From contig CAKQQT010000001.1 in assembly GCA_934271235.1 (NCBI GenBank), forward strand, positions 124,001 through 188,000: a stretch of 64,000 bases of DNA, in the 5' to 3' direction. The DNA is from an uncultured Clostridia bacterium. Its GTDB lineage: Bacteria > Bacillota > Clostridia > Peptostreptococcales > Anaerovoracaceae. A program made the translations under genes and the position numbers. The notes beneath the pieces are model-generated. The model was not told the origin of the DNA. It worked only from the letters and a program-made list of their open reading frames with translations, and did no database searches. Of the stretch, positions 16,468-24,332 are shown piece by piece; position 1 is the stretch's first letter, and every line of letters starts with the position of its first letter.

Positions 16468-16599
16468 ATGAAACATCTCACCTATGACGAAAGACTTCAA
16501 ATTCAAAAGGCATTCACTCTGAAAACTTCTTTTGCTGCGATTGCGCAAGGTACGCTTCCGCATAGTGAACGGCTGCCGCACCATCAGCGGCTGCTGTAA
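16468..16599 (+). pseudogene. 5' remnant of an IS30-type transposase
   Basis: A 43-codon frame preceded by GAGAAAGGA starts MKHLTYDERLQIQKAF and continues TLKTSFAAIAQ. This looks like the first 25-30 residues of IS30-family transposases (MKHLT..ER..I... then a helix-turn-helix start). After that the frame loses similarity and stops. From 16514 it is antisense to the trxB 3' end. The inference is that an IS30 copy was deleted, leaving its start codon region fused to trxB. Confidence 0.5.
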
Positions 16600-17455
16600 T
16601 CACTTGCCGCAGCGCCTTGGTGCGCACATCACCTGCGGCAAAAACACCGGGAAGGTTTGTGCGGGTGGACTCGTCTGCTGCAATATATCCTGCTTGATCC
16701 AGTGTCAGTTCTTTTTCAAACAGTTTGCTGGACGGCGTTCTGCCCACGCTGATAAAAACGCCGTCACAGGAAAGTACGCTTTCTTCGCCGTTCATAGTAT
16801 CCTGAAGGCGGAGACCGGTTAAACGGTCGCCATAAAGAAGAGCTGAAACGGTGCGGTTTTGGCAAAACTCCACATTGGAAGCCGAGAATAAAGATTCATG
16901 GTAGATCTTCGCGGCTCTAAGCGTGTCACGACGATGAATGAGGTAAACTTTCTTTGCAATGCGGGAGAGGATCAAGGCATCCGTTACCGCGGAATTTCCT
17001 CCGCCCACCACTGCTACGACCTTGTCGCGATAAAACGCGCCATCACAAGCGGCGCAGTAGTGTACGCCCCTACCACGCAGCGCCTCCTCACCGGGAATGC
17101 CGAGCGCGCGCGGCATGGCACCGGTCGCGATAACGACAGTATAAGCATGAAAGATTCCTACATCGGTCTTTAGTGTTTTGACAAGAGAAGAAAGCTTTGC
17201 CTCGTATACTTCCGCCGTTTCTGTGACAGCACCGAAGCGTTCCGCGCTTTTTTGCATTTTCTCCCCCAAGAGAAAGCCGTCGATGCCTTCTTCCATCCCG
17301 GGATAATTGTCGATTTTCTCGGTGAGAGCCATTTGTCCGCCTGCGGAGAGTTTTTCAAGCACAAGGGTGGAAAGTCCGCTTCTCGCCGCGTACATGGCAG
17401 CGGTATAGCCGGCAGGGCCGCCGCCAAGTACAATCATATCATATATTTTTTTCAT
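16514..17455 (-). CDS. trxB: Thioredoxin reductase
   Basis: NADPH- or ferredoxin-linked flavoprotein of 313 aa that reduces thioredoxin. FAD motif GGGPAGYTAA lies at 11-20, the redox-active CAAC at Cys134/Cys137, the pyridine-nucleotide motif VVGGGNSAVTDAL follows, and the C-terminal FAD motif is VFAAGDVRTK. The normal C-terminal helix is followed by an odd QSQQKKFSE tail that overlaps the IS30 remnant. trxA lies directly upstream, 10 bp away, on the same strand, so the pair is one operon. Confidence 0.95.
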   Translation of the reverse strand: MKKIYDMIVLGGGPAGYTAAMYAARSGLSTLVLEKLSAGGQMALTEKIDNYPGMEEGIDGFLLGEKMQKSAERFGAVTETAEVYEAKLSSLVKTLKTDVGIFHAYTVVIATGAMPRALGIPGEEALRGRGVHYCAACDGAFYRDKVVAVVGGGNSAVTDALILSRIAKKVYLIHRRDTLRAAKIYHESLFSASNVEFCQNRTVSALLYGDRLTGLRLQDTMNGEESVLSCDGVFISVGRTPSSKLFEKELTLDQAGYIAADESTRTNLPGVFAAGDVRTKALRQVITAAADGAAAVHYAEAYLAQSQQKKFSE

Positions 17456-17465
17456 GTCACCCTCC

Positions 17466-17786
17466 TTATTTTTGGAAAGCCATATTTAGAAACGCCTCGA
17501 TTTCTGCTTTGGAGCCGGGAGCGATAATCGAAGCCTCTGCTTTACCATTCCGAAACAGCATCAGTGTGGGGATGGTGTCAATGCCGAGGCGCTCGATGAG
17601 CTGGGGCTCTTCGTCGTAATTGACTTTTCCCGCCGTCAATCGATCTTGGTACTGTGCGGCAACCTTGTCAAAGACCGGCGCGATCCGGCGGCAATAAGGA
17701 CACCACGGCGCCCAAAAATCCAAAAGAACAGGTTTGTCCGCATGTAAAACATCGTTTTCAAAATTGTTTGTTGTAACCGTAATCAT
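17466..17786 (-). CDS. trxA: Thioredoxin with WCPYC active site
   Basis: A 106-residue thioredoxin with FWAPWCPYC (Cys29/Cys32) and the cis-proline region DTIPTLMLF. The dipeptide between the cysteines is PY instead of the usual GP. This changes redox potential in known variants and is nearer to glutaredoxin (CPYC) than to E. coli thioredoxin. It is the first gene of a trxA-trxB operon, and AGGAGG precedes the ATG at 17786. Confidence 0.93.
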   Translation of the reverse strand: MITVTTNNFENDVLHADKPVLLDFWAPWCPYCRRIAPVFDKVAAQYQDRLTAGKVNYDEEPQLIERLGIDTIPTLMLFRNGKAEASIIAPGSKAEIEAFLNMAFQK

Positions 17787-18102
17787 TGTATCCTCCTGCT
17801 TGTTAATCTTGGTTTTCTGATAGTTAAAGTATACGTCCGCGGATATAAATTTTTTGTTAAGTCCTTGTACTTGATGTTGATTTTATGCTCTGTCTGAGAA
17901 GGTATACGGAAATTGAAAGGTTTTTTCGGCTTTAGAGCATATCGCTGCCGCGCAAGGAAGATGAACTGAGTTTTGCATATTTTCGCGGACTTGCGAGAAA
18001 GAGCTCGAGCAAGGGATGAAACTCCAAAACAAGGGACGAAAGATGCTTGTCAAACACATGGAAACAGCCATGTATAAAAACAAGATGTATGTGATGGATG
18101 CG

Positions 18103-18130
18103 GACTGCCTGAAAAACGGCAGTCTTTTTT
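18103..18130 (+). terminator. Rho-independent terminator without an obvious upstream gene
   Basis: GACTGCC (18103-18109), an 8-base loop, GGCAGTC (18118-18124) and six T (18125-18130). It implies a + strand transcript from the preceding 300 bp, either a small RNA or a decayed gene. Confidence 0.75.
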
Positions 18131-18160
18131 GTCGTTTCGCAGGGAAAAGTATACACAAAA

Positions 18161-18313
18161 ATGAAAAATGAATCAATTACAGGCTTTTGTGGCAAATGCG
18201 CGACCCGAACGGACGCAGACGAGGCACAGAAGAAGGCTGCCGGCACAAACGACGACATCTTCAGACTGGTTGTGAAGTCCGGTGATAACAACAAGATCAC
18301 AGGACATCAGTGA
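18161..18313 (+). CDS. Possible 50-aa protein, unrecognised
   Basis: ATG at 18161 preceded by AGGGAAAAG; the predicted peptide begins MKNESITGFCGKCATRTDAD and ends DNNKITGHQ. It has a CGKC pair but no family I recognise. It lies in a region of decayed appearance, so it may not be a real gene. Confidence 0.2.
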   Translation: MKNESITGFCGKCATRTDADEAQKKAAGTNDDIFRLVVKSGDNNKITGHQ

Positions 18314-18339
18314 TTTCAGGAACAGAAATTGATGTATAC

Positions 18340-18376
18340 GGGAACTGCAAAGTGGGTGTAAACTTTGCAGTTTCCC
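18340..18376. other. Stable inverted repeat
   Basis: GGGAACTGCAAAG (18340-18352) pairs with CTTTGCAGTTTCCC (18363-18376), with a single bulged T. Only a short T-run (TGTTT) follows, so it is a weak terminator or an RNA hairpin of unknown role. Confidence 0.5.
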
Positions 18377-18757
18377 TGTTTACAAAGAATTTATGCCCAT
18401 TGTGTTAAACTATGATATTACGAAACACAGGCGACGCTGTTTTAAGCGGGGAAAGGCGGCGTTATCGCACTCGAAGCAGCAGGCGGCAAGGGAGAACCTA
18501 CGCCGCGCACGGAAGCGCAAAATTACATGCCGGCATCCAGGACGCAAACCGAATTTGCTGCGCCATTGGAAGCACAAAAGGCGCAATTTCTTCTTGCTCT
18601 TGAGCCGGTTGTGAATACGACGGAACTGCTATGGTGAGCGCAGCGTCATAAAATCGTAAACTTTCTTTCGAAAAAGTTTATTTTTGGCTCGGTACTTTTT
18701 CATTTTTTCCTGTTATGCTAAAAAACAAAGGAAAAACAAACAAGGGGGATTTTGGAT

Positions 18758-19891
18758 ATGAATATTTTGATTTTAAGCGGTCGTTTCGGTATGGGACATA
18801 TCAAGGCCGCCGCCGCGATTGAGGAAAAAGTCAGGGCGCGCGGCGAGCAGGTGCATGTGCAAACCGTTGACTTGGTTTCCTATCTGTTTCCGCATACCTC
18901 AAACAGCATCTATGGCGGATTTCACTTGATGGTCTCGTACTGCGCAGAACTTTACAATATGCTTAACAAAGCCGTTGAGCGAACCGGCGCGGCCCCGCTT
19001 AAAAAAGCCTCCTGCCGCAAAATTCACCGTTTGCTCGCGGAAACAAAGGCTGATCTTATCATCTCCGTATTGCCGATCTGTACGCAGTATTTCGCCGCAT
19101 ATAAACAGATTAGCGGATGTCAGCTTCCGCTTTATACCTATATTACAGATATTCCATTCCACAAGGAATGGTATGCAGATGCTTGCGACCGTTATTTTGT
19201 CGGCGCGCGTTCCACGAAGGAAGCCCTGCTTTTTCAAGGAGTTCCTGCCGAAAGTATCACTGTCTGCGGTATTCCGGTTCTGTCTGCTTTTTGCGAGAGC
19301 AGTCAAAAGAAAGCTCAAATTTCGTGTGCGGACGCTGCGAAAAAACGACTCTTGCTGATGGGCGGCGGTTTTGGACTTTTCCCGCTCCACGAAAAAATAC
19401 TTCTCCGCATGCAGGAACGCAGCGATTGGGAGATTACAGTCATTACAGGGAATAACCGCAGGCTGCGAAAATATCTGCAGCGACATTTTCCGCAGATACA
19501 GGCACTCGGCTTTGTTGATAATGTCTGCGACTATATGCAGCGCGCGGATCTCTTGATCACAAAGCCCGGCGGCATTTCTACCTTCGAGGCAATCGCGGCG
19601 CGCCTTCCGCTCTTTGTGATTGACCCGCTTTTAGAGCAAGAAATCGGAAACGCGCAGTTTATCGAAACAGCAGGGTTTGGTACGGTCATTTGGGGATGCG
19701 GAAGCGCGAAGAAAGCACTCAGCGACGCGAAGGCTGACGAAATTCTTGATCGCATGAGCACACTGCTTTCCAGTCCGCTCGCATTGCGGCAATGCCGGAC
19801 GCGCATGCAAGGGCTGTCGCAAAGCTTTGATTCTTTTTGTCCGCTCGACTATTACAAAGAGGAGGGAAAAAACTATAATGTTGCACTGTAA
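18758..19891 (+). CDS. Glycosyltransferase of the MGDG synthase / UgtP family
   Basis: A 377-residue GT28-type enzyme. It starts MNILILSGRFGMGH, with the G.GH motif that opens monogalactosyl/diglucosyl-diacylglycerol synthases, followed by YGGFHLM, YITDIPFHKEW and, near residue 265, TKPGGIST with the donor-binding E of the AIAARLP segment. AAGGGGGAT at 18742-18750 fits ATG 18758 better than the TTG at 18752. Likely role: adding hexose to a membrane lipid. It heads an operon with a deacetylase and a flippase-like protein, overlapping the former by 14 bp. Confidence 0.88.
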   Translation: MNILILSGRFGMGHIKAAAAIEEKVRARGEQVHVQTVDLVSYLFPHTSNSIYGGFHLMVSYCAELYNMLNKAVERTGAAPLKKASCRKIHRLLAETKADLIISVLPICTQYFAAYKQISGCQLPLYTYITDIPFHKEWYADACDRYFVGARSTKEALLFQGVPAESITVCGIPVLSAFCESSQKKAQISCADAAKKRLLLMGGGFGLFPLHEKILLRMQERSDWEITVITGNNRRLRKYLQRHFPQIQALGFVDNVCDYMQRADLLITKPGGISTFEAIAARLPLFVIDPLLEQEIGNAQFIETAGFGTVIWGCGSAKKALSDAKADEILDRMSTLLSSPLALRQCRTRMQGLSQSFDSFCPLDYYKEEGKNYNVAL

Positions 19892-20591
19892 CGCTAACGA
19901 GAGAAAGCGCATATCCCGACGGCTTTTTTTAAGTTTTGACGATGGTCCAAGTCCGAATTACACTGACACTCTGCTTGATTTGCTCGCGGCGCATCAGATC
20001 CATGCATCCTTTTTTGTTGTCGCGAAATCTGCGGAGAAGAACCCACGCATCATGAAGAAAATGCGATGCGCCGGTCATTTGATCGGCCTGCATTCCGCCG
20101 CGCACGTCAGCGCTTATTTGATGACACCTGCTTATGCGGCGCGGGATTTCCAAAAATCACTGACGATTCTTCATGATCTCGGAATTTCTACGCGATTTTA
20201 CCGCCCGCCTTGGGGACATACCACCCGGTATACCAGGGAGCTTGCGGAAAAATACCGTTTGCAGATTGTTCGCTGGGATGTAATGGCAGGGGATTGGAAG
20301 GCTTTTCGCAGTGCCGGCCGGATCGCGGCCTGCCTGCGCGCGCAGGCTGCACCGGATAAGATCATCTGCCTGCATGACGGACGCGGCCGCAGACATGCAC
20401 CTGCGAGAACCATCGAGGCACTTCGCGAACTTTTGCCGCTTTGGATCGCCGAAGGGTGGCAGTTTGACACCATAGACAAGCTGTATCTGCCGCAAAGCGC
20501 TGCCTGCCGGTATGCGCAGCAGGCGCAGACCGCAGACCTTCCATGCGGTTTGTTAATCCAATCTGAGAGAAGTGAGAGGTGCGGAAGATGA
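19878..20591 (+). CDS. Polysaccharide deacetylase family protein
   Basis: A 237-residue NodB-type carbohydrate esterase. Motif 1 is SFDDGPSPNYT (catalytic Asp and metal Asp), motif 2 is GLHSAAH (metal His pair), motif 3 is YRPPWG and the last motif is ICLHDG. AGAGGAGGG at 19858-19866 supports ATG 19878. There is no signal peptide, so it may act on a cytoplasmic or membrane-bound glycolipid precursor made by the glycosyltransferase just upstream. Confidence 0.88.
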   Translation: MLHCNANERKRISRRLFLSFDDGPSPNYTDTLLDLLAAHQIHASFFVVAKSAEKNPRIMKKMRCAGHLIGLHSAAHVSAYLMTPAYAARDFQKSLTILHDLGISTRFYRPPWGHTTRYTRELAEKYRLQIVRWDVMAGDWKAFRSAGRIAACLRAQAAPDKIICLHDGRGRRHAPARTIEALRELLPLWIAEGWQFDTIDKLYLPQSAACRYAQQAQTADLPCGLLIQSERSERCGR

Positions 20592-21637
20592 AAAAGACGC
20601 GTTATGTTCTGTTCCCGCTGCTAGTCGCTCTCACTTTCTGGATCATTTTGCGTGAAAGCAGCCTCACGCAAATTTTCAACTGTCTGCGAACCTGCAGTCC
20701 TTCCGCGTTAGCCGCGGCCATCGGCTGCATGGTCGTCTTTGTGCTCTGCGAAGCGGCTAACCTGCAGCGCTGCTTGCGCCTGACCGGACGCTCGCCACAA
20801 ACGTGCGCGGAAACAGTGTTTTCTGACAGCAAAAGGGCGCGCGTTCGTTTCAGCAAGCAGGCGCTTCCTTACGCGTTGACCGGGTTTTTCTTCAGCGGCA
20901 TCACGCCCTTTGCCTCCGGCGGTCAGCCCATGCAGCTTTATCACATGCACAAAGACGGTATTTCGGCAGCGCGCGGCGCTGCTGCTTTAGCTATGGAACT
21001 GGCTTCCTTCCAAGCGGCGGCTGTCACCATCGCGGCCATCGGCTTACTGCGGTTTCATGCGCTTATCCTGCAAACCTCCGGTTTTGCGGGTGCCTTCCTC
21101 CTGTTTGGCTTTGCCGTTAATCTTAGTCTGCTGGTCCTGCTTCTGTGCGCGATCCTGTCCCCACGCCTCCTTGCGCGGGCAAGCGCTCTGATTGCCGGCT
21201 TGCTGCAAAAACTGCGTGCTTGCAAAGCCGCGCGTCTGCACGCAGCAACAGGCAGATGGGTAGAAGACTACCAAAACTGTGCCGCCTGTCTGCGTGATAT
21301 GCCCGGAGAAGCCGTGCTGCTCTTTCTCACATCCCTGCTGCAGCTTGCCGCCCTGCATTCCATTCCTTACTGGGTTTCTTTGAGTCTCGGCATGCAGCAG
21401 GTCAGCCTTCCGCAAATGCTTTCCATACAGGCCGTTCTTTTCCTGTTCGTGTCCGTGATTCCGCTTCCGGGCGGCGCGGGTGCGGGAGAAGGTGGATTTC
21501 TGCTGCTTTTTGCCTCGATCTTTTCCGGCGGCTATTTACAAAGCGCTATGCTGCTCAGCCGTTTCGCGAGCTTTTATTTGCCGCTGCTGCTCAGCGGACT
21601 TTTTCTGTGGATTCAAAACTTGAGAAACAGCCGGTGA
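20588..21637 (+). CDS. Lysylphosphatidylglycerol synthase TM region / UPF0104 flippase-like protein
   Basis: A 349-residue membrane protein with about eight hydrophobic segments and the UPF0104/YbhN-like motif TPFASGGQPMQLYHM near residue 110, plus PLPGGAGAGEGGF near 300. This family includes the MprF flippase domain and the YbhN-type proteins. The start ATG 20588 overlaps the deacetylase stop (ATGA). As the third gene it may flip or export the glycolipid produced by the first two. Confidence 0.85.
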   Translation: MKKTRYVLFPLLVALTFWIILRESSLTQIFNCLRTCSPSALAAAIGCMVVFVLCEAANLQRCLRLTGRSPQTCAETVFSDSKRARVRFSKQALPYALTGFFFSGITPFASGGQPMQLYHMHKDGISAARGAAALAMELASFQAAAVTIAAIGLLRFHALILQTSGFAGAFLLFGFAVNLSLLVLLLCAILSPRLLARASALIAGLLQKLRACKAARLHAATGRWVEDYQNCAACLRDMPGEAVLLFLTSLLQLAALHSIPYWVSLSLGMQQVSLPQMLSIQAVLFLFVSVIPLPGGAGAGEGGFLLLFASIFSGGYLQSAMLLSRFASFYLPLLLSGLFLWIQNLRNSR

Positions 21638-21743
21638 GAATCGTCTTTCCGGTTTAAAGCAGAGCGGGAAGATTTTTTCAAATATTTCTGATTTTTGTAA
21701 CGTTTTCGCTTTTTGTGACTCTAATGAATAAAAGGAGAAGCGC

Positions 21744-21887
21744 ATGAACGAATTTGAGAAGCTTTGTCAACAGAATCAGGAAACGGTATACCGTGCGGAC
21801 GCGGCACATTTTATGGACAGGCTGTGCGAAAAAGAGCAGGTGATGCAGATCCACCGGACGCTGCATGCCCTGAAGGAATGCTCATAG
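21744..21887 (+). CDS. Small protein (47 aa), unrecognised
   Basis: An AAAGGAG site 7 bases before the ATG makes translation likely. The peptide is hydrophilic and helical (MNEFEKLCQQNQETVYRADA, then AHFMDRLCEKEQVMQIHRTL), with three cysteines. I recognise no family. It stands alone between two transcription units. Confidence 0.45.
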   Translation: MNEFEKLCQQNQETVYRADAAHFMDRLCEKEQVMQIHRTLHALKECS

Positions 21888-21996
21888 TCAATAAAGAAGC
21901 AGAGACAGATTTTCAGAAGCGGCTATCGATAATGAGCCGCAGAGTATAACAAGATCAGCCCGTCCCGCAATTCCGTATAGCATGAAAAAACCAAAG

Positions 21997-22060
21997 CAGG
22001 CAACCACAATCAATGCTTATATTTATACAGTCCATTGACAGTGCTTGCCTGTTTTGTTTT
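21997..22060. terminator. Candidate bidirectional terminator
   Basis: CAGGCAA (21997-22003) pairs with TTGCCTG (22045-22051), with a second inner pairing CAATG/CATTG. On the + strand TTTTGTTTT follows; on the - strand CTTTGGTTTTTT follows. It lies between a + strand small gene and the 3' end of the - strand tetR operon, where two transcripts converge. Confidence 0.5.
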
Positions 22061-22137
22061 ATGACAGACAAAGATGAAATACCCGGAAGGAACTAATCTA
22101 CAATCACTTTTTGCGTTCTTATCAGAAAGAACAGTTT

Positions 22138-22452
22138 CTATCGCGGCTTTTTGCAGAATATGCCATAAATTACCCAAGCCATTCCGATACCTACTCCAGC
22201 AAATGCGCCTATAATTGCCAGGAAAATGGCTATGAGCTGCTGAGCAGAAATATAGAAATTTGTATCATCCCAAATGAAGCCTGTAAGCACCAGCAAGATA
22301 AACAGGACATATATTCCTAATAAATATAATGGAATCAGCTTAATGTAAAGGTGTACTATATTCATGCACAACAGAAACTGAATAATGAAAGCACCAACCG
22401 CAATAGCGAAGCTAATGTATAGCAGAGTACCTTGAGATTCAATTAACGACAT
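22138..22452 (-). CDS. Small membrane protein in the TetR operon
   Basis: 104 residues with three strongly hydrophobic segments (about 8-30, 36-57 and 74-97) and a short basic end (FCKKPR). AGGAGG at the right distance selects ATG 22452 over a GTG lying inside the ribosome site. It overlaps the tetR 3' end by 14 bp, so it is the second gene of that operon. No family recognised; it may be a small efflux- or stress-related protein. Confidence 0.7.
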   Translation of the reverse strand: MSLIESQGTLLYISFAIAVGAFIIQFLLCMNIVHLYIKLIPLYLLGIYVLFILLVLTGFIWDDTNFYISAQQLIAIFLAIIGAFAGVGIGMAWVIYGIFCKKPR

Positions 22453-23041
22453 ACGAACCACCTCCTATTTTATTATCCTGCGTTTTTTTGACATACGTGG
22501 TTACGGCATTGTCGATATTGGTGATCATAGCCGTCATCGCCTCTATGGACAGATCAAAATCGTTCTCGCACCAGTGCCTGATGAGAGCAAAGCAGCCCTG
22601 CACATGATAGCGTATGGTAAAATCCAGCTCTTTGCTTATGCAGTCCACACCCAGCATTCTTTGCCAGTAGCACCTGCAGGATTCGTGAAACTCTTCCGTC
22701 AGCAAATGAATGACAGAGTAACTGTTTTCACCTATAAATAAAAGCCGGCTGAGGCTTTGGTGCTCATATACGTATTCTGTCAGCAGCCTGTAGCATTCCG
22801 CGAGATTCAGATGATAATCCTTTTCGATAATACTGTGAATTTCCGAAATAAGATCTTCTTCCATTCTGTGATAGAGGTGATAGATATCCATATAGTGCGC
22901 GTAAAATGTGGATCTGTGAATATCCGCCTTGTCCGTCAGCTCCTTTACCGAAATGGTGTGAAGGGGTTTTTCCGTAAGAAGCATGGCAAAACATTCTCTG
23001 AGAATTCGGTCTGTACGTTTAAATCTTCTGTCTTCCGTCAT
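22439..23041 (-). CDS. TetR/AcrR family transcriptional regulator
   Basis: A 200-residue one-component regulator. The N-terminal helix-turn-helix is clear (RFKRTDRILRECFAMLL, then ISVKELTDKADIHRSTFYAHY), followed by an all-helical ligand domain. AGGAGG upstream gives ATG 23041. Two near-palindromic GTTAGNCAAC boxes overlap its own promoter, so it probably represses itself and perhaps the divergent permease-amidohydrolase pair. Confidence 0.9.
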   Translation of the reverse strand: MTEDRRFKRTDRILRECFAMLLTEKPLHTISVKELTDKADIHRSTFYAHYMDIYHLYHRMEEDLISEIHSIIEKDYHLNLAECYRLLTEYVYEHQSLSRLLFIGENSYSVIHLLTEEFHESCRCYWQRMLGVDCISKELDFTIRYHVQGCFALIRHWCENDFDLSIEAMTAMITNIDNAVTTYVKKTQDNKIGGGSYVVN

Positions 23042-23055
23042 TTTCAGCACCTCCT

Positions 23056-23095
23056 GTTAGACAACATGATAATAGATAGATGTCGGTTAGTCAAC
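23056..23095 (-). promoter_or_regulatory. tetR promoter with two operator boxes
   Basis: On the - strand TTGACT (complement of 23089-23094), a 17-bp spacer and TATCAT (complement of 23066-23071) form a good promoter. The boxes GTTAGACAAC (23056-23065) and GTTAGTCAAC (23086-23095) are each close to palindromic and lie 30 bp apart, over the -35 and the start site. This is the expected layout of an autorepressed TetR gene. A TATAAT at 23140-23145 could serve the divergent permease. Confidence 0.65.
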
Positions 23096-23189
23096 ACCTA
23101 CAGCGTTTATTGCACGTGGAAAATAAGCGGAAAAAACAATATAATAAAAATAGATATCGTTAACACATTTATTATTTGGAGGTACTTAT

Positions 23190-24332
23190 ATGAAGAATTC
23201 AGAACTTACGGTATGGGAAAGTACCTGTATCATTACCGGCTACGGAGTTGGCGGCGGTGTCATGAGCATGCCGTATCTTGCGGAGAAAAACGGGATTTTT
23301 CTTTCCTTTGCGATTCTTGCCGCGGCACTTGCCGCAAGCTATGTGCTTCATCTTATGATTGCCGATCTCGCGCTGAAAAGCGACAATGGCGGGCAGATTA
23401 TTGCCTGCATATCAAGATTTCTGTTTCGAGGAAAACTGAAGCTACCGCTTACGATCACATTTTTTGTCCTTATGGCGCTTATCTTATGCACGAATCTGGC
23501 TGCCTATATTGCGGGAGCCAGTGAAATTATGGTGGATCTGCTTCCGATTTCACCGATAGCCGCGGATCTTATATTCTATGCGGCGGCCGCGTCTGTCGTG
23601 CTGTTTGGACTGAAAGCTGTCGGCGTAAGCGAAAAAATTGCCGTTACCGTAATCTTTATTCTCATAGGCATACTTGCGGTTTCCTCCTTTACAGCAATCC
23701 GTAATCCTCTGCCTGTTTCGGGAAGTTCTCTGAACGCCGCGCTTGCTTTCTTTGGTATGGCGATGTTTGCGCTGTCCGCGTTCTTCTCCATCCCGCAGGC
23801 GGTGGAAGGCCTCGGAAAAGACAGAAAAAAAATTAAAAAAGCTGTTTTCTTTGGCCTTTTCAATAACTTTATTCTCATAATCGTGATTTCTGTCTGCGCG
23901 CTTATGGCGTCAACGGAGATTACGGAAGTCGCGATGGTCGGATGGAGCCGCGGAATCGGCGCATGGGCGCAAATCATAGGCGGGGTGTTTACAATTCTTG
24001 CAATGCTGACAACCTACTGGTCCATCTCACTTGCCCTCGGTTCCATCGTGCAGGAGCAGTTCGGATTCAATACAAAAGTCTGCTGGCTTCTCGCGACGCT
24101 GCCTTCACTCTGTCTGGCCCTGTTCAATTTGGGAGGCTTTCTGGAATTTATGAGAATGGCCGGCGGTTTGATTGCCATCATCGTTGCGGTTATGGTGGTT
24201 CCGGCTTACAAAAATGCAAGAGCGGAAGTTGAGGGGACCATTCTTGGAAAGATTGACACTGCCGCTGTGGAGGCTCTGATCATCATCGCGTATATCCTCA
24301 TGGGCGTAGGAAGCGTGGTGAGTATATCATGA
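23190..24332 (+). CDS. Amino acid permease (HAAAP/AAAP type)
   Basis: A 380-residue transporter with about eleven transmembrane segments. The N-terminus (TVWESTCIITGYGVGGGVMSMPY) has the unwound glycine-rich first helix typical of aromatic/hydroxy amino acid permeases. TTTGGAGGT precedes the ATG. It overlaps the next gene by ATGA, so the imported compound is probably the substrate, or related to the substrate, of the amidohydrolase. Confidence 0.85.
   Translation: MKNSELTVWESTCIITGYGVGGGVMSMPYLAEKNGIFLSFAILAAALAASYVLHLMIADLALKSDNGGQIIACISRFLFRGKLKLPLTITFFVLMALILCTNLAAYIAGASEIMVDLLPISPIAADLIFYAAAASVVLFGLKAVGVSEKIAVTVIFILIGILAVSSFTAIRNPLPVSGSSLNAALAFFGMAMFALSAFFSIPQAVEGLGKDRKKIKKAVFFGLFNNFILIIVISVCALMASTEITEVAMVGWSRGIGAWAQIIGGVFTILAMLTTYWSISLALGSIVQEQFGFNTKVCWLLATLPSLCLALFNLGGFLEFMRMAGGLIAIIVAVMVVPAYKNARAEVEGTILGKIDTAAVEALIIIAYILMGVGSVVSIS

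Larger units (their letters stand above)
17787..18757. other. Gene-poor region of about 1 kb with decayed-looking fragments
   Basis: No convincing gene spans this stretch. It contains a good + strand terminator (18103-18130), a strong hairpin (18340-18376), a 50-codon frame (18161-18313), and another open stretch from about 18450 to 18637 read in the frame GGVIALEAAGGKGE...LLALEPVVNTTELLW that has coding-like codon use but no start. These look like leftovers of lost genes. Confidence 0.4.

Noticed and set aside
18393..18614. Open frame of 73 codons with a basic product
   Set aside because: No ribosome site, arginine/lysine-rich composition typical of an off-frame, and another frame looks more coding-like.
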